Shown: positions 6,599 through 13,460 of the stretch, piece after piece | Layout of the letters: every line of letters begins with the position of its first letter | How positions within the stretch are numbered: position 1 is the stretch's first letter | Source: UBA1723 sp018066165 | GTDB taxonomy: Bacteria; Bacteroidota; Bacteroidia; Bacteroidales; Paludibacteraceae | DNA: 13,460 bases | NCBI GenBank assembly: GCA_018066165.1 | Contig: JAGHRX010000168.1 | Span: 1 to 13,460 of the forward strand | Direction: 5' to 3' | The notes under the pieces: model-generated | Seen by the model: only the letters and a program-made list of their open reading frames with translations | Databases searched by the model: none | What the model was told of the DNA's origin: nothing | Position numbers and translations under genes: made by a program

Positions 6599-8611
6599 TT
6601 ATTTCTTTACAACTAACTTCTTGACAGTTGTCTCGCTTGGAGTTGTGATTCTAAGCATATAGATACCATTAGCGACGTCGCTAAGTGAAATCTCTGCCTC
6701 ATTTGAAACCTTCACAACTGAACCTGCAAGAGAAACGAACTCAACCTTAACATCGTTTCCTGCGCCAAGGATTTCAATCTTTGAAGACGCTGGATTAGGA
6801 ATAACCGAGATAACATTGTTGTTTGCGAAATCAGAAACTGAAGTTGGGTCCTTCTGGAATGAGATCCAGTCGACGTCGATCCAATCCTTATCGATAGATA
6901 GCTTCAACACCTGCTCTCCCTTGTAAAGTTTCATTGTACCTACCTTAACGTCAGCAAATGTACCCCAATCACCAGTCTTCTCGATTTCAACCTCCTTAAC
7001 GGCATTACCGACTGTGACTGTCATCTTACCACCGTCAGAATTACCAGTACCAACTCTCAACACTACATCGTAGTCGCCATCCTCAGCAACGTCGACTGTG
7101 TAGTTCATCCACTCACCCTTCTGGCAGTGACCAAGAGCGACACCATCAGAGATCTTCTTGATATCAACATCGTCTGAACGATAGTAGTTTGTGAAATCAT
7201 CACATGAATTTCCTTCGCTCAAATCATTGTAAGCCTTTCCTGCAAAACCGTTATCATAGTTTTCTGCCTCAATCTTACCTGGGATAACAGCAGCCTTTCC
7301 ACCGTAAGGGCCAACCTCAATAACCTTAACTGTAACAGAGCTCTTAGCTGTTCCCTTGCTATATGTGGCAACAACCTCAATCTTATACTCACCTGCCTCA
7401 TTAGGAGTGAACTTCACACTTGAACCTGTACCGATCTGATTTCCGTTAACAGAGTAAGTGATCTGGCTTGCATCCTTCATCTCTCCTGTGATAGTAACAG
7501 ACTGACCCAACTCAATTGCTGACTCAGAAGCTGAAACTACCAAAGTTGGACCACCTGCATTCTTACCACAGAACTTAGCTGTAGCCTTCTTTGCTGCGTC
7601 TGATGCCATATACTGTCTCAACCATGTCATTGCTGGACGATCCTGACCATTCTTGATCAAACCTGAATCATCTACCCATGTCGCACCGTGAACATATCCC
7701 CAAAGAGTGATACCAGAAACGAAATCAGCCTCCCAAGCGATAGGAATCTGCTCAGAGTAACGAGTCTTCTGACCATTGTCTCCCTGCTTTGCAATATCAT
7801 ACTCAGTCAAGAAACAAGCCAACTCACGACCTGACTTCTGTGTAATCTGATTGTGGATATCATACAAACGACTCTTGAAATCTGAACCACTCATATCATT
7901 CAAGTCGTGGCTCTGGTGTCCGTATGCGTCGATTGGAGCACCCTGTTTTACCAATGTAGACACAAGGTCGATAAACTCGTTCTTCTGCCACTGGAATGTG
8001 TTGTAGTCGTTGTAGACAAGCACTGCGTTAGGGAAGAACTTACGAGCCATCTTGAATGCCTCTGTAATCCACTTGTAGTCACCAGGATTTGTGCTTCCAC
8101 TCATTGCCTGGCTCAAGTTTTTCTTAAATGTCTTAGCCTGACCGTTGTTGTCACCCTCTGCATGACCAGGGATAGCCTCATTAACAACGTCGATGATTGT
8201 AACGTCAGGATACTTTCTTGAAACAGCCTCAAACCAGATGTCGATCTGCTTTCTCAATCTGTCTCCAGTAAAATCTTTTAGATAGCTTGGATACTGTGAA
8301 GTCCATAGCAAACAGTGGAACTTAAACTGAACACCGTTCTGCTTACACCACTGGTACTCTTTATCAGCAGAACCCCAGTTCCATGACGACAAAGCCTGCT
8401 CTACACTCTGTACCTCCTTATTAGCGATAGAACCCCACTTTGTCTCGTTCTCCGGAGTCAACTGGTTCCACATAGTAGCGTAATCTGAAGGAATGCTTCC
8501 TCTTGTAGTAATGTTTCCAAGGAACTTACAAGAGTTACCTTTGGCAAGCTGAGCGTTTGCCTGTCCCATTAATAATAGAGACGCTGCAACTGTGAATAAA
8601 AGTTTTTTCAT
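6599..8611 (-). CDS. Secreted GH10 xylanase 1 with Ig-like, CBM6 and T9SS tail
   Basis: This is a predicted endo-beta-1,4-xylanase of 670 aa acting outside the cell on xylan. The signal peptide is 1-20 (ANA|QL). The GH10 barrel spans about 22-347: acid/base E145 in DVVNEA, nucleophile E270 in FLTEYDI, substrate-site H99 and W103 (FHCLLW), NDYN at 201-204, and W304 in TLWGY. An Ig-like domain lies at about 355-432. CBM6, a beta-sandwich that often binds xylan or glucan, lies at about 443-586 and begins IPGKIEAENYDNG. A T9SS type A sorting domain lies at about 591-670 (IPNPASSKIEIL to KKLVVKK). It lacks the N-terminal insertion of its two neighbours (31-LGNITTRGSIPSDYATMWNQLTP is continuous here), so it is the most compact and most divergent of the three. 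It has its own promoter (8649-8656) and terminator. Confidence 0.95.
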   Translation of the reverse strand: MKKLLFTVAASLLLMGQANAQLAKGNSCKFLGNITTRGSIPSDYATMWNQLTPENETKWGSIANKEVQSVEQALSSWNWGSADKEYQWCKQNGVQFKFHCLLWTSQYPSYLKDFTGDRLRKQIDIWFEAVSRKYPDVTIIDVVNEAIPGHAEGDNNGQAKTFKKNLSQAMSGSTNPGDYKWITEAFKMARKFFPNAVLVYNDYNTFQWQKNEFIDLVSTLVKQGAPIDAYGHQSHDLNDMSGSDFKSRLYDIHNQITQKSGRELACFLTEYDIAKQGDNGQKTRYSEQIPIAWEADFVSGITLWGYVHGATWVDDSGLIKNGQDRPAMTWLRQYMASDAAKKATAKFCGKNAGGPTLVVSASESAIELGQSVTITGEMKDASQITYSVNGNQIGTGSSVKFTPNEAGEYKIEVVATYSKGTAKSSVTVKVIEVGPYGGKAAVIPGKIEAENYDNGFAGKAYNDLSEGNSCDDFTNYYRSDDVDIKKISDGVALGHCQKGEWMNYTVDVAEDGDYDVVLRVGTGNSDGGKMTVTVGNAVKEVEIEKTGDWGTFADVKVGTMKLYKGEQVLKLSIDKDWIDVDWISFQKDPTSVSDFANNNVISVIPNPASSKIEILGAGNDVKVEFVSLAGSVVKVSNEAEISLSDVANGIYMLRITTPSETTVKKLVVKK

Positions 8612-8648
8612 GTGCGTTTTCCTTTTGTTAGTATTAGTTTTTCAATGG

Positions 8649-8656
8649 CAAACATA
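8649..8656 (-). promoter_or_regulatory. Promoter -7 box of xylanase 1
   Basis: The minus strand reads TATGTTTG, a perfect TAnnTTTG match, 37 bp before the ATG. A TTG lies about 18 bp upstream, a plausible -33 remnant. The 11-nt context GGATATGTTTG is the same at xylanase 3. Confidence 0.65.
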
Positions 8657-8812
8657 TCCTTAATTTTCTTATTCCAATTATCATTACTCACTTATTTTTG
8701 CCCACTTTTGCACTTTGACCGAAAAAGAACTGATTTGACAAAAAATTCACAATCTCTATAATTATGGTGGTCAAATGTCACATTTAGGTGGATTTTTATC
8801 CCATTTTATGCT

Positions 8813-8836
8813 AAAGGGCATAACATTTTGCCCTTT
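8813..8836. repeat. Perfect 8-bp hairpin far upstream of xylanase 1
   Basis: AAAGGGCA and TGCCCTTT pair perfectly around an 8-nt loop (8821-8828). It is about 160 bp upstream of the xylanase 1 promoter box and 50 bp past the xylanase 2 terminator. It has no T run on either strand, so a regulator site is more likely than a terminator. Confidence 0.4.
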
Positions 8837-8880
8837 CATGATAAAAGCGTAACAATGTATGTAGAAAAACGTACAAAGGA

Positions 8881-8916
8881 CAAAAAAAAGCTGACACGAT
8901 CACTCGCGCCAGCCTT
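8881..8916 (-). terminator. Terminator of xylanase 2
   Basis: On the minus strand, a 13-bp stem (8904-8916 with 8887-8899) has three G/T wobbles and a GTGA tetraloop, followed by a run of eight T. It lies 28 bp after the stop codon. The wobbles favour folding on the minus-strand RNA only, which fits the gene direction. Its shape and loop match the xylanase 3 terminator. Confidence 0.87.
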
Positions 8917-8944
8917 CTCATTAATATGTAAAAGTATTTTCTAA

Positions 8945-11032
8945 TTATTTCTTTACTACAAGCTTCTTTACCGAAGTCTCTGTAGGAGTTGTGATTCTTA
9001 GCATGTAGACGCCACTTGCGACGTCGCTAAGTGAAATCTCAGTCTCATTTGAAACCTTCACAACAGAACCTGCAAGAGAAACAAACTCAACCTTAACATC
9101 ATTTCCTGCTCCAAGAATCTCAATCTTTGTAGAGGCTGGATTAGGAATAACTGAAATAACGTTGTTGTTTGCGAAGTCTGATACTGAAGTTGGATCCTTC
9201 TGGAATGAGATCCAGTCGACATCGATCCAATCCTTGTCGATAGAAAGTTTGATTACCTGCTCACCCTTGAACAAATGAATAGTACCAATCTTTACCTCAT
9301 CAAATGTACCCCAAGCACCAGTCTGCTCAATTACTGCAGTCTTTTCGTAGTTTCCAGCAAAGATAGTCAACTGACCACCATCCTCGTTTCCTTCACCTAC
9401 TCTGACTGTGATCTCGTAATCACCTTCCTCAGCAACATTAACTGTGTAGTTCAACCACTCTCCCTTCTGGCAGTGTCCAAGAGCTACTCCGTTAGTGATC
9501 TTCTTAATATCCACATCATCTGAACGATAGTAGTCTGTAAAGTCGTCGCAAACATTACCGTCGCTCAAATCATTGTAAGCCTTACCAGCAAAACCATTAT
9601 CATAGTTCTCAGCCTCAATCTTACCAGGGATAACAGCAGCCTTTCCACCATAAGGTCCGACCTCGATAACCTTGACTGTCAAAGATGCTTTTGCAGTCTC
9701 ATTCTTATCATTGTATCCTGTAGCGTCGATTTTGTACTCTCCGACCTGAGTTGGCTTGAAATAGAACACACATGGATCAAGCACCCATTTGTCTACGATC
9801 AACTCACCACCTGTCTTGAACTCAATATGCTTTGCTCCGCTCATTGCTGCAGTGATCTTAACTGAATCTCCAAGAGCAATCACATCCTCAGCAGACTCTA
9901 CAGTCAAACTTGCACCACCTGCGTTCTTTCCGCAAACAGATGCAGATGCGTTCTTAGCCGCAGATGTCTTCATATAACTCTTCAACCAAGTGAAAGCAGA
10001 ACGATCCTGACAATTTCTTACAAGACCAGAAGCACCGTTATCTCCACCGTCGTTAACCCATGTCTTTCCATAGATCCAACCCCAAAGAGTTACACCAGGA
10101 ACGAAGTCAGCCTCCCACATGATTGGGAACTGCTCCTTGTAACGAGTCTCGAAAGTAGCGTCGTTCTTCTTGTTGATATCATACTCAGTGATGTACTGAG
10201 GCAATTTAGTCTTATTATAGATATCATATAAAGCAGTCTTGAAATCAGAACCACTCATATCGTTCAAGTCGTGAGCTTGGTTACCAGCAGCGTCGATCGG
10301 ACCACCACAAGCCTTGATTCCGTTGACAAGAGCGATAAACTCATTCTTCTGCCACTGGAATGTGTTGTAGTCGTTGTAGATCAAAGTAGCGTTTGGCCAA
10401 CGCTCGCGAGCCAAACGGAATGCCTCTGCCAACCACTGATATGAGTTAGTATTTGGATAACCGTTTGTGTTACAGTTGTAGCTTGGACGAGTACCAGTCT
10501 CCTTCTGAGCACGATCCTCAGCCAACGAACCCAAAGCCTCGATAATCTTAGTCTGCTTGTATGGAGAGTGATAGTTGCCACCTGAATAAATAGCCTCATT
10601 GACAACGTCGATGATCTTCAAATCAGGATAGTGTTTCTTTACCTCATCGTACCACTCAACGATAGCCTTCTTTGTATCTGCGACGCTAAGGTTCTCAATC
10701 CAAGCAGGATGCTGAGATCCCCAGATCAATGCGTGATACTTGAAGATGATACCCTTCTGCTTACAGTAGTTGTATGTTCTGTCGGCGTTAGTCCAGTTGA
10801 ACTTACCCCAACCACTATGTACAGATCCCCACTTAGTGGCATTCTCACAAGTGACCTGATCCCAATAGTCTGAATATACTAGATTACAGTCTGAGACATC
10901 ACAATACTCCTGCCAATTATAAGATGTTGTGATGTTTCCTAAAAACTTGCACTTATTGTCTTTTGCCAACTGTGCCTGTGCCTGGCCCAAAAATAGAAGG
11001 GCAAAAGCTGAAGTAGCTAAAATCTTTTTCAT
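8945..11032 (-). CDS. Secreted GH10 xylanase 2 with Ig-like, CBM6 and T9SS tail
   Basis: This predicted secreted endo-xylanase is 695 aa from the ATG at 11032. An in-frame ATG two codons earlier (11038) is less likely, because GGGAGG is then only 2-3 nt away, whereas it sits about 8 nt from 11032; the other two paralogs also start MKK. The signal peptide is 1-20 (AQA|QL). GH10 spans about 22-372, with acid/base E146 (DVVNEA) and nucleophile E283 (YITEYDI). The Ig-like domain lies at about 374-456, CBM6 at about 468-612, and the T9SS type A tail at about 616-695. Relative to xylanase 1 it has an N-terminal Cys-containing insertion (WQEYCDVSDC), a longer loop after the acid/base (YSGGNYHSPY) and a unique loop with NDGGDNGASG. 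It has its own promoter box at 11112-11119 and its own terminator. Confidence 0.95.
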   Translation of the reverse strand: MKKILATSAFALLFLGQAQAQLAKDNKCKFLGNITTSYNWQEYCDVSDCNLVYSDYWDQVTCENATKWGSVHSGWGKFNWTNADRTYNYCKQKGIIFKYHALIWGSQHPAWIENLSVADTKKAIVEWYDEVKKHYPDLKIIDVVNEAIYSGGNYHSPYKQTKIIEALGSLAEDRAQKETGTRPSYNCNTNGYPNTNSYQWLAEAFRLARERWPNATLIYNDYNTFQWQKNEFIALVNGIKACGGPIDAAGNQAHDLNDMSGSDFKTALYDIYNKTKLPQYITEYDINKKNDATFETRYKEQFPIMWEADFVPGVTLWGWIYGKTWVNDGGDNGASGLVRNCQDRSAFTWLKSYMKTSAAKNASASVCGKNAGGASLTVESAEDVIALGDSVKITAAMSGAKHIEFKTGGELIVDKWVLDPCVFYFKPTQVGEYKIDATGYNDKNETAKASLTVKVIEVGPYGGKAAVIPGKIEAENYDNGFAGKAYNDLSDGNVCDDFTDYYRSDDVDIKKITNGVALGHCQKGEWLNYTVNVAEEGDYEITVRVGEGNEDGGQLTIFAGNYEKTAVIEQTGAWGTFDEVKIGTIHLFKGEQVIKLSIDKDWIDVDWISFQKDPTSVSDFANNNVISVIPNPASTKIEILGAGNDVKVEFVSLAGSVVKVSNETEISLSDVASGVYMLRITTPTETSVKKLVVKK

Positions 11033-11111
11033 ATGCATTTCCTCCCATTAATATAAGTAAACCCTTTTGTCGTCAAATAAAATTAATGCGTTTTATATCC
11101 TTTTGTACTCG

Positions 11112-11119
11112 CAAACTTA
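11112..11119 (-). promoter_or_regulatory. Promoter -7 box of xylanase 2
   Basis: The minus strand reads TAAGTTTG, a perfect TAnnTTTG match. CTTG lies 19 bp upstream, close to the TTTG -33 element at the expected spacing. The leader would be about 70 nt and ends with the Shine-Dalgarno GGGAGG. The spacer holds one arm of the TGGCGGC inverted repeat. Confidence 0.65.
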
Positions 11120-11126
11120 TTTATTT

Positions 11127-11187
11127 TGGCGGCATTTCCAAGAATATTTTCATGTTTTTTCTTAACATTTTTCGGTTTTAGCCGCCA
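11127..11187. promoter_or_regulatory. Paired TGGCGGC / GCCGCCA sites upstream of xylanase 2
   Basis: TGGCGGC at 11127-11133 and its reverse complement GCCGCCA at 11181-11187 stand out as GC-rich islands in an AT-rich intergenic region. The first falls in the spacer of the predicted promoter, the second about 55 bp upstream. Both are flanked by an ATTT-like run on the same side of the motif. This is the pattern of a two-site operator with looping, or of a long-range dyad. Neither of the other xylanase promoter regions in the window shows it. Confidence 0.4.
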
Positions 11188-11215
11188 TAAATGTTGGAGA
11201 GCATAATCACAGCAA

Positions 11216-11249
11216 TTGAAAAGCCGATACAATCACTTGCATCGGCCTT
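11216..11249 (-). terminator. Terminator of xylanase 3
   Basis: On the minus strand, a 13-bp stem (11237-11249 with 11220-11232) has two G/T wobbles and a GTGA tetraloop, then TTTTCAATT. It lies 28 bp after the stop codon, the same distance as for xylanase 2, and the sequence between stop and stem is nearly the same in both. Confidence 0.85.
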
Positions 11250-11277
11250 CCCATTAATATGTAAAAGTATTTTTAAA

Positions 11278-13362
11278 TTATTTCTTAACGACAAGCTTCT
11301 TCACCGAAGTCTCAGTTGGTGTTGTGATTCTTAGCATATAGATTCCATTTGCGACGTCATCAAGAGAAATCACTGATCCATTTGCAACCTTCACAACTGA
11401 ACCTGCAAGAGAAACAAACTCAACCTCAACATCATCTCCAGCCCCAAGAATCTCAATCTTTGAAGACGCTGGATTAGGGATAACTGAGATAACATTGTTG
11501 TTAGCGAAGTCTGATACTGAAGTAGGGTCCTTCTGGAATGAGATCCAGTCGACGTCGATCCAATCCTTGTCGATAGTAAGCTTGATCACCTGCTCTCCCT
11601 TAGACAAATGGATTGTTCCAATCTTAACCTCGTCAAAAGTGCCCCAATCTCCGGTTTTGTCTATAGAAGCAGATTTCACCTCATTGCCTGCGACAATTGA
11701 AACCTTTCCTCCGTCTGCATTACCAGTACCGACTCTCATTGTGATATCATAGTCTCCATCTTCAGCAACGTTGACTGTATATTTCATCCACTCTCCATCC
11801 TGACAGTGACCTACAGCAGCACCATTAGTGATCTGCTTGATATCAATATCATCCTTACGATAGAAATTCTTGAAATCATCACATACATTACCATCGCTCA
11901 AATCGAAGTAAGCCTCACCAGCAAAACCATTATCATAGTTTTCTGCCTCAATCTTTCCTGGAATCGCAGCTGCCTTTCCTCCATAAGGTCCGACCTCAAC
12001 AACCTTTACTGATAACTTTGCTGTAGCCTCAAGACCAGATCCAGTATATCCTGTAGCATCAATGTCATATACGCCAGCCTCTGTTGGCTTCCAGTAGAAC
12101 TCACATGGGAACACCCATTTATCCTTAATCTGAACACCATTTGCATTAAACTTGATATTCTTGGCATCATCCAACTCGGCTGTAATCTTAACTGAATCGC
12201 CAAGAGCAATTGTTGTAGCAGACGCATTGACAGTCAAAGTCACAGTAGGAGTGCCAACACCACCCGCCTTACCACAAACAGTAGCTGAGGCATTCTTTGC
12301 AGCTGATGTAGCCATATACTGCTTCAACCATGTCATTGCAGGACGTGGGGATCCATTTTTGTACAAACCTGAATCATCAACCCATGTCTTATTATAAATC
12401 CATCCCCATAGAGTTACACCAGGCACAAAGTCCGCTTCCCACATCACCGGAATCTGCTCCGAATATCGAATCTTCATGTTGTTATCACCCTGACCTGAAA
12501 TATCATACTCTGTGATATATATAGGCAATTTTGTCTTGTTGTGGATATTGTACAAAACTGTTTTGAAATTAGATCCACTCATTTCGCTCAAATCATGACT
12601 CTGGCAACCAGCAGCGTCTATCGGAGCTCCACATGCTTTCAATCCATTTAAAAGATCAATGAACTGATTTGTATTCCACTGGAACGTGTTATAGTCGTTG
12701 TAGATCAGAACAGCTTCTGGCCAACGCTCACGAGCCATACGGAATGCCTCTGCGATCCACTGATAATCATCAGTCTTGCTATATCCCTTCAAGTTTGGTT
12801 GGAAGTTCTTCCCCAATCTGTCATTTGCCAATGAAGTGAACGCCTGAATCATCTTTGTGCTTGTATATGGAGAGTGATAACTGCTTCCATAGACAGCCTC
12901 GTTCACAACATCAATAATCTTCAAATCTGGGTAGTGTCTCTTCACCTCATCATACCACTCAACAATAGCCTTCTTCGTGTCGTCAACACTTAAAGACGCA
13001 ATCCAACTTGGATATTGTCCGCCCCATGTCAAAGCATGGAACTTAAAAAGAATACCCTTCTGCTTACAATAGTTGTATGTTCTGTCGGCATTATCCCAAT
13101 TAAACTTTCCCCAGCCTTTGTGTACAGATCCCCACTTAGAGGCGTTCTCACATGTTACCTGATCCCAAAGATTGCTATAAACAGCATCTGCAGAATATTG
13201 GCCACTTGGTTTGTCTGAACCTTGAGGATCACAATACTCCTGCCAATTATAAGAAGTAGTGATGTTACCTAAAAACTTGCATTTGTTGTCTTTTGCAAGT
13301 TGGGCTTGCATCTGCCCGGCAAACATAAAAGCTACCGCTGAGGCGAATAAAACTTTTTTCAT
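11278..13362 (-). CDS. Secreted GH10 xylanase 3 with Ig-like, CBM6 and T9SS tail
   Basis: This predicted secreted endo-xylanase is 694 aa. The signal peptide is 1-20 (MQA|QL). GH10 spans about 22-365, with acid/base E155 (DVVNEA) and nucleophile E285 (YITEYDI). The Ig-like domain lies at about 374-456 and is closest to that of xylanase 2 (both have DKWV near the middle). CBM6 lies at about 467-610 and the T9SS type A tail at about 615-694. It shares the WQEYCD insertion with xylanase 2 and extends it with a Ser/Gly/Asp-rich stretch (PQGSDKPSGQYSADA). The catalytic loop DDSGLYKNGSPRPAMTW is instead like xylanase 1. It has its own promoter box (13420-13427) and its own terminator. Confidence 0.95.
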   Translation of the reverse strand: MKKVLFASAVAFMFAGQMQAQLAKDNKCKFLGNITTSYNWQEYCDPQGSDKPSGQYSADAVYSNLWDQVTCENASKWGSVHKGWGKFNWDNADRTYNYCKQKGILFKFHALTWGGQYPSWIASLSVDDTKKAIVEWYDEVKRHYPDLKIIDVVNEAVYGSSYHSPYTSTKMIQAFTSLANDRLGKNFQPNLKGYSKTDDYQWIAEAFRMARERWPEAVLIYNDYNTFQWNTNQFIDLLNGLKACGAPIDAAGCQSHDLSEMSGSNFKTVLYNIHNKTKLPIYITEYDISGQGDNNMKIRYSEQIPVMWEADFVPGVTLWGWIYNKTWVDDSGLYKNGSPRPAMTWLKQYMATSAAKNASATVCGKAGGVGTPTVTLTVNASATTIALGDSVKITAELDDAKNIKFNANGVQIKDKWVFPCEFYWKPTEAGVYDIDATGYTGSGLEATAKLSVKVVEVGPYGGKAAAIPGKIEAENYDNGFAGEAYFDLSDGNVCDDFKNFYRKDDIDIKQITNGAAVGHCQDGEWMKYTVNVAEDGDYDITMRVGTGNADGGKVSIVAGNEVKSASIDKTGDWGTFDEVKIGTIHLSKGEQVIKLTIDKDWIDVDWISFQKDPTSVSDFANNNVISVIPNPASSKIEILGAGDDVEVEFVSLAGSVVKVANGSVISLDDVANGIYMLRITTPTETSVKKLVVKK

Positions 13363-13419
13363 ACGCGTTTTGTCTAGTTATATAAAGTGTAATAAATGAA
13401 ACTCTTCGTTTGATGTCGA

Positions 13420-13427
13420 CAAACATA
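13420..13427 (-). promoter_or_regulatory. Promoter -7 box of xylanase 3
   Basis: The minus strand reads TATGTTTG in the context GGATATGTTTG, identical over 11 nt to xylanase 1. It is 57 bp before the ATG. The -33 region is weak (TCTG). Upstream sequence is cut by the window end. Confidence 0.62.
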
Positions 13428-13460
13428 TCCAATAAATATCTCTACAGATTCATTTTTACA

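Larger units (their letters stand above)
8612..8944. other. 333-bp regulatory intergenic region between xylanases 1 and 2
   Basis: This AT-rich stretch has no gene. From the right it holds the terminator of xylanase 2 (8881-8916), a perfect 8-bp hairpin (8813-8836), a small dyad AAATG-TCA-CATTT (8773-8785), the promoter box of xylanase 1 (8649-8656), and its leader with a weak Shine-Dalgarno AAAGGAAAA. The roughly 220 bp between the terminator and the promoter box is far more than a basal promoter needs, so it probably carries control sites for xylanase 1. Confidence 0.6.

Noticed and set aside
11033..11038. Earlier ATG for xylanase 2 (MHMKK...)
   Set aside because: The Shine-Dalgarno GGGAGG would be too close, and both paralogs start at the MKK position.
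6599..13362. Three xylanases as one operon
   Set aside because: Each gene has its own promoter box and a strong terminator with 240-330 bp between genes.

Overview
The window is chromosomal-type DNA from a member of the Bacteroidota, probably a fibre-degrading Bacteroidales-like organism of an anaerobic gut or rumen habitat. The phylum call rests on C-terminal sorting domains of the type IX secretion system (T9SS) on four secreted enzymes, on TAnnTTTG promoter boxes (the Bacteroidota -7 element) upstream of all five minus-strand genes, and on mostly A-rich leaders with weak or absent Shine-Dalgarno sequences. The habitat is inferred from the enzyme content. I see no rRNA, tRNA, CRISPR array, transposase or integrase.

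Layout. (1) 11-1897, plus strand: a secreted GH5 (subfamily 2-like) endoglucanase with an Asn/Gln-rich repeat linker, a ricin-type beta-trefoil domain and a T9SS tail, followed by a long near-palindrome and a terminator. (2) 2053-3871, plus strand: two cytoplasmic regulatory-looking genes, a small stand-alone von Willebrand A (VWA) protein and an atypical sigma-70/ECF-like factor with a roughly 140-residue cysteine-bearing C-terminal extension. A terminator separates them. (3) 3882-6434, minus strand: sppA (signal peptide peptidase, 67K type) and a hemolysin III/TrhA (PAQR-like) membrane protein. Their intergenic region holds several inverted repeats. (4) 6599-13362, minus strand: a tandem array of three paralogous GH10 xylanases, each built as signal peptide, GH10, Ig-like, CBM6, T9SS tail. 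Each has its own promoter box and its own terminator, so they look like three monocistronic units, not an operon.

How it fits together. The GH5 and the three GH10 enzymes form a secreted cellulose/xylan-degrading set that would be exported by Sec and then T9SS and attached to, or released from, the cell surface. The three xylanases differ most in their catalytic domains and loops and are nearly identical at their C-termini. This suggests duplication followed by catalytic divergence, with the CBM6 and sorting modules conserved or homogenised. SppA and TrhA are envelope housekeeping functions. The VWA protein and the unusual sigma factor are the least understood part of the window, and any functional link between them is only an inference from proximity.
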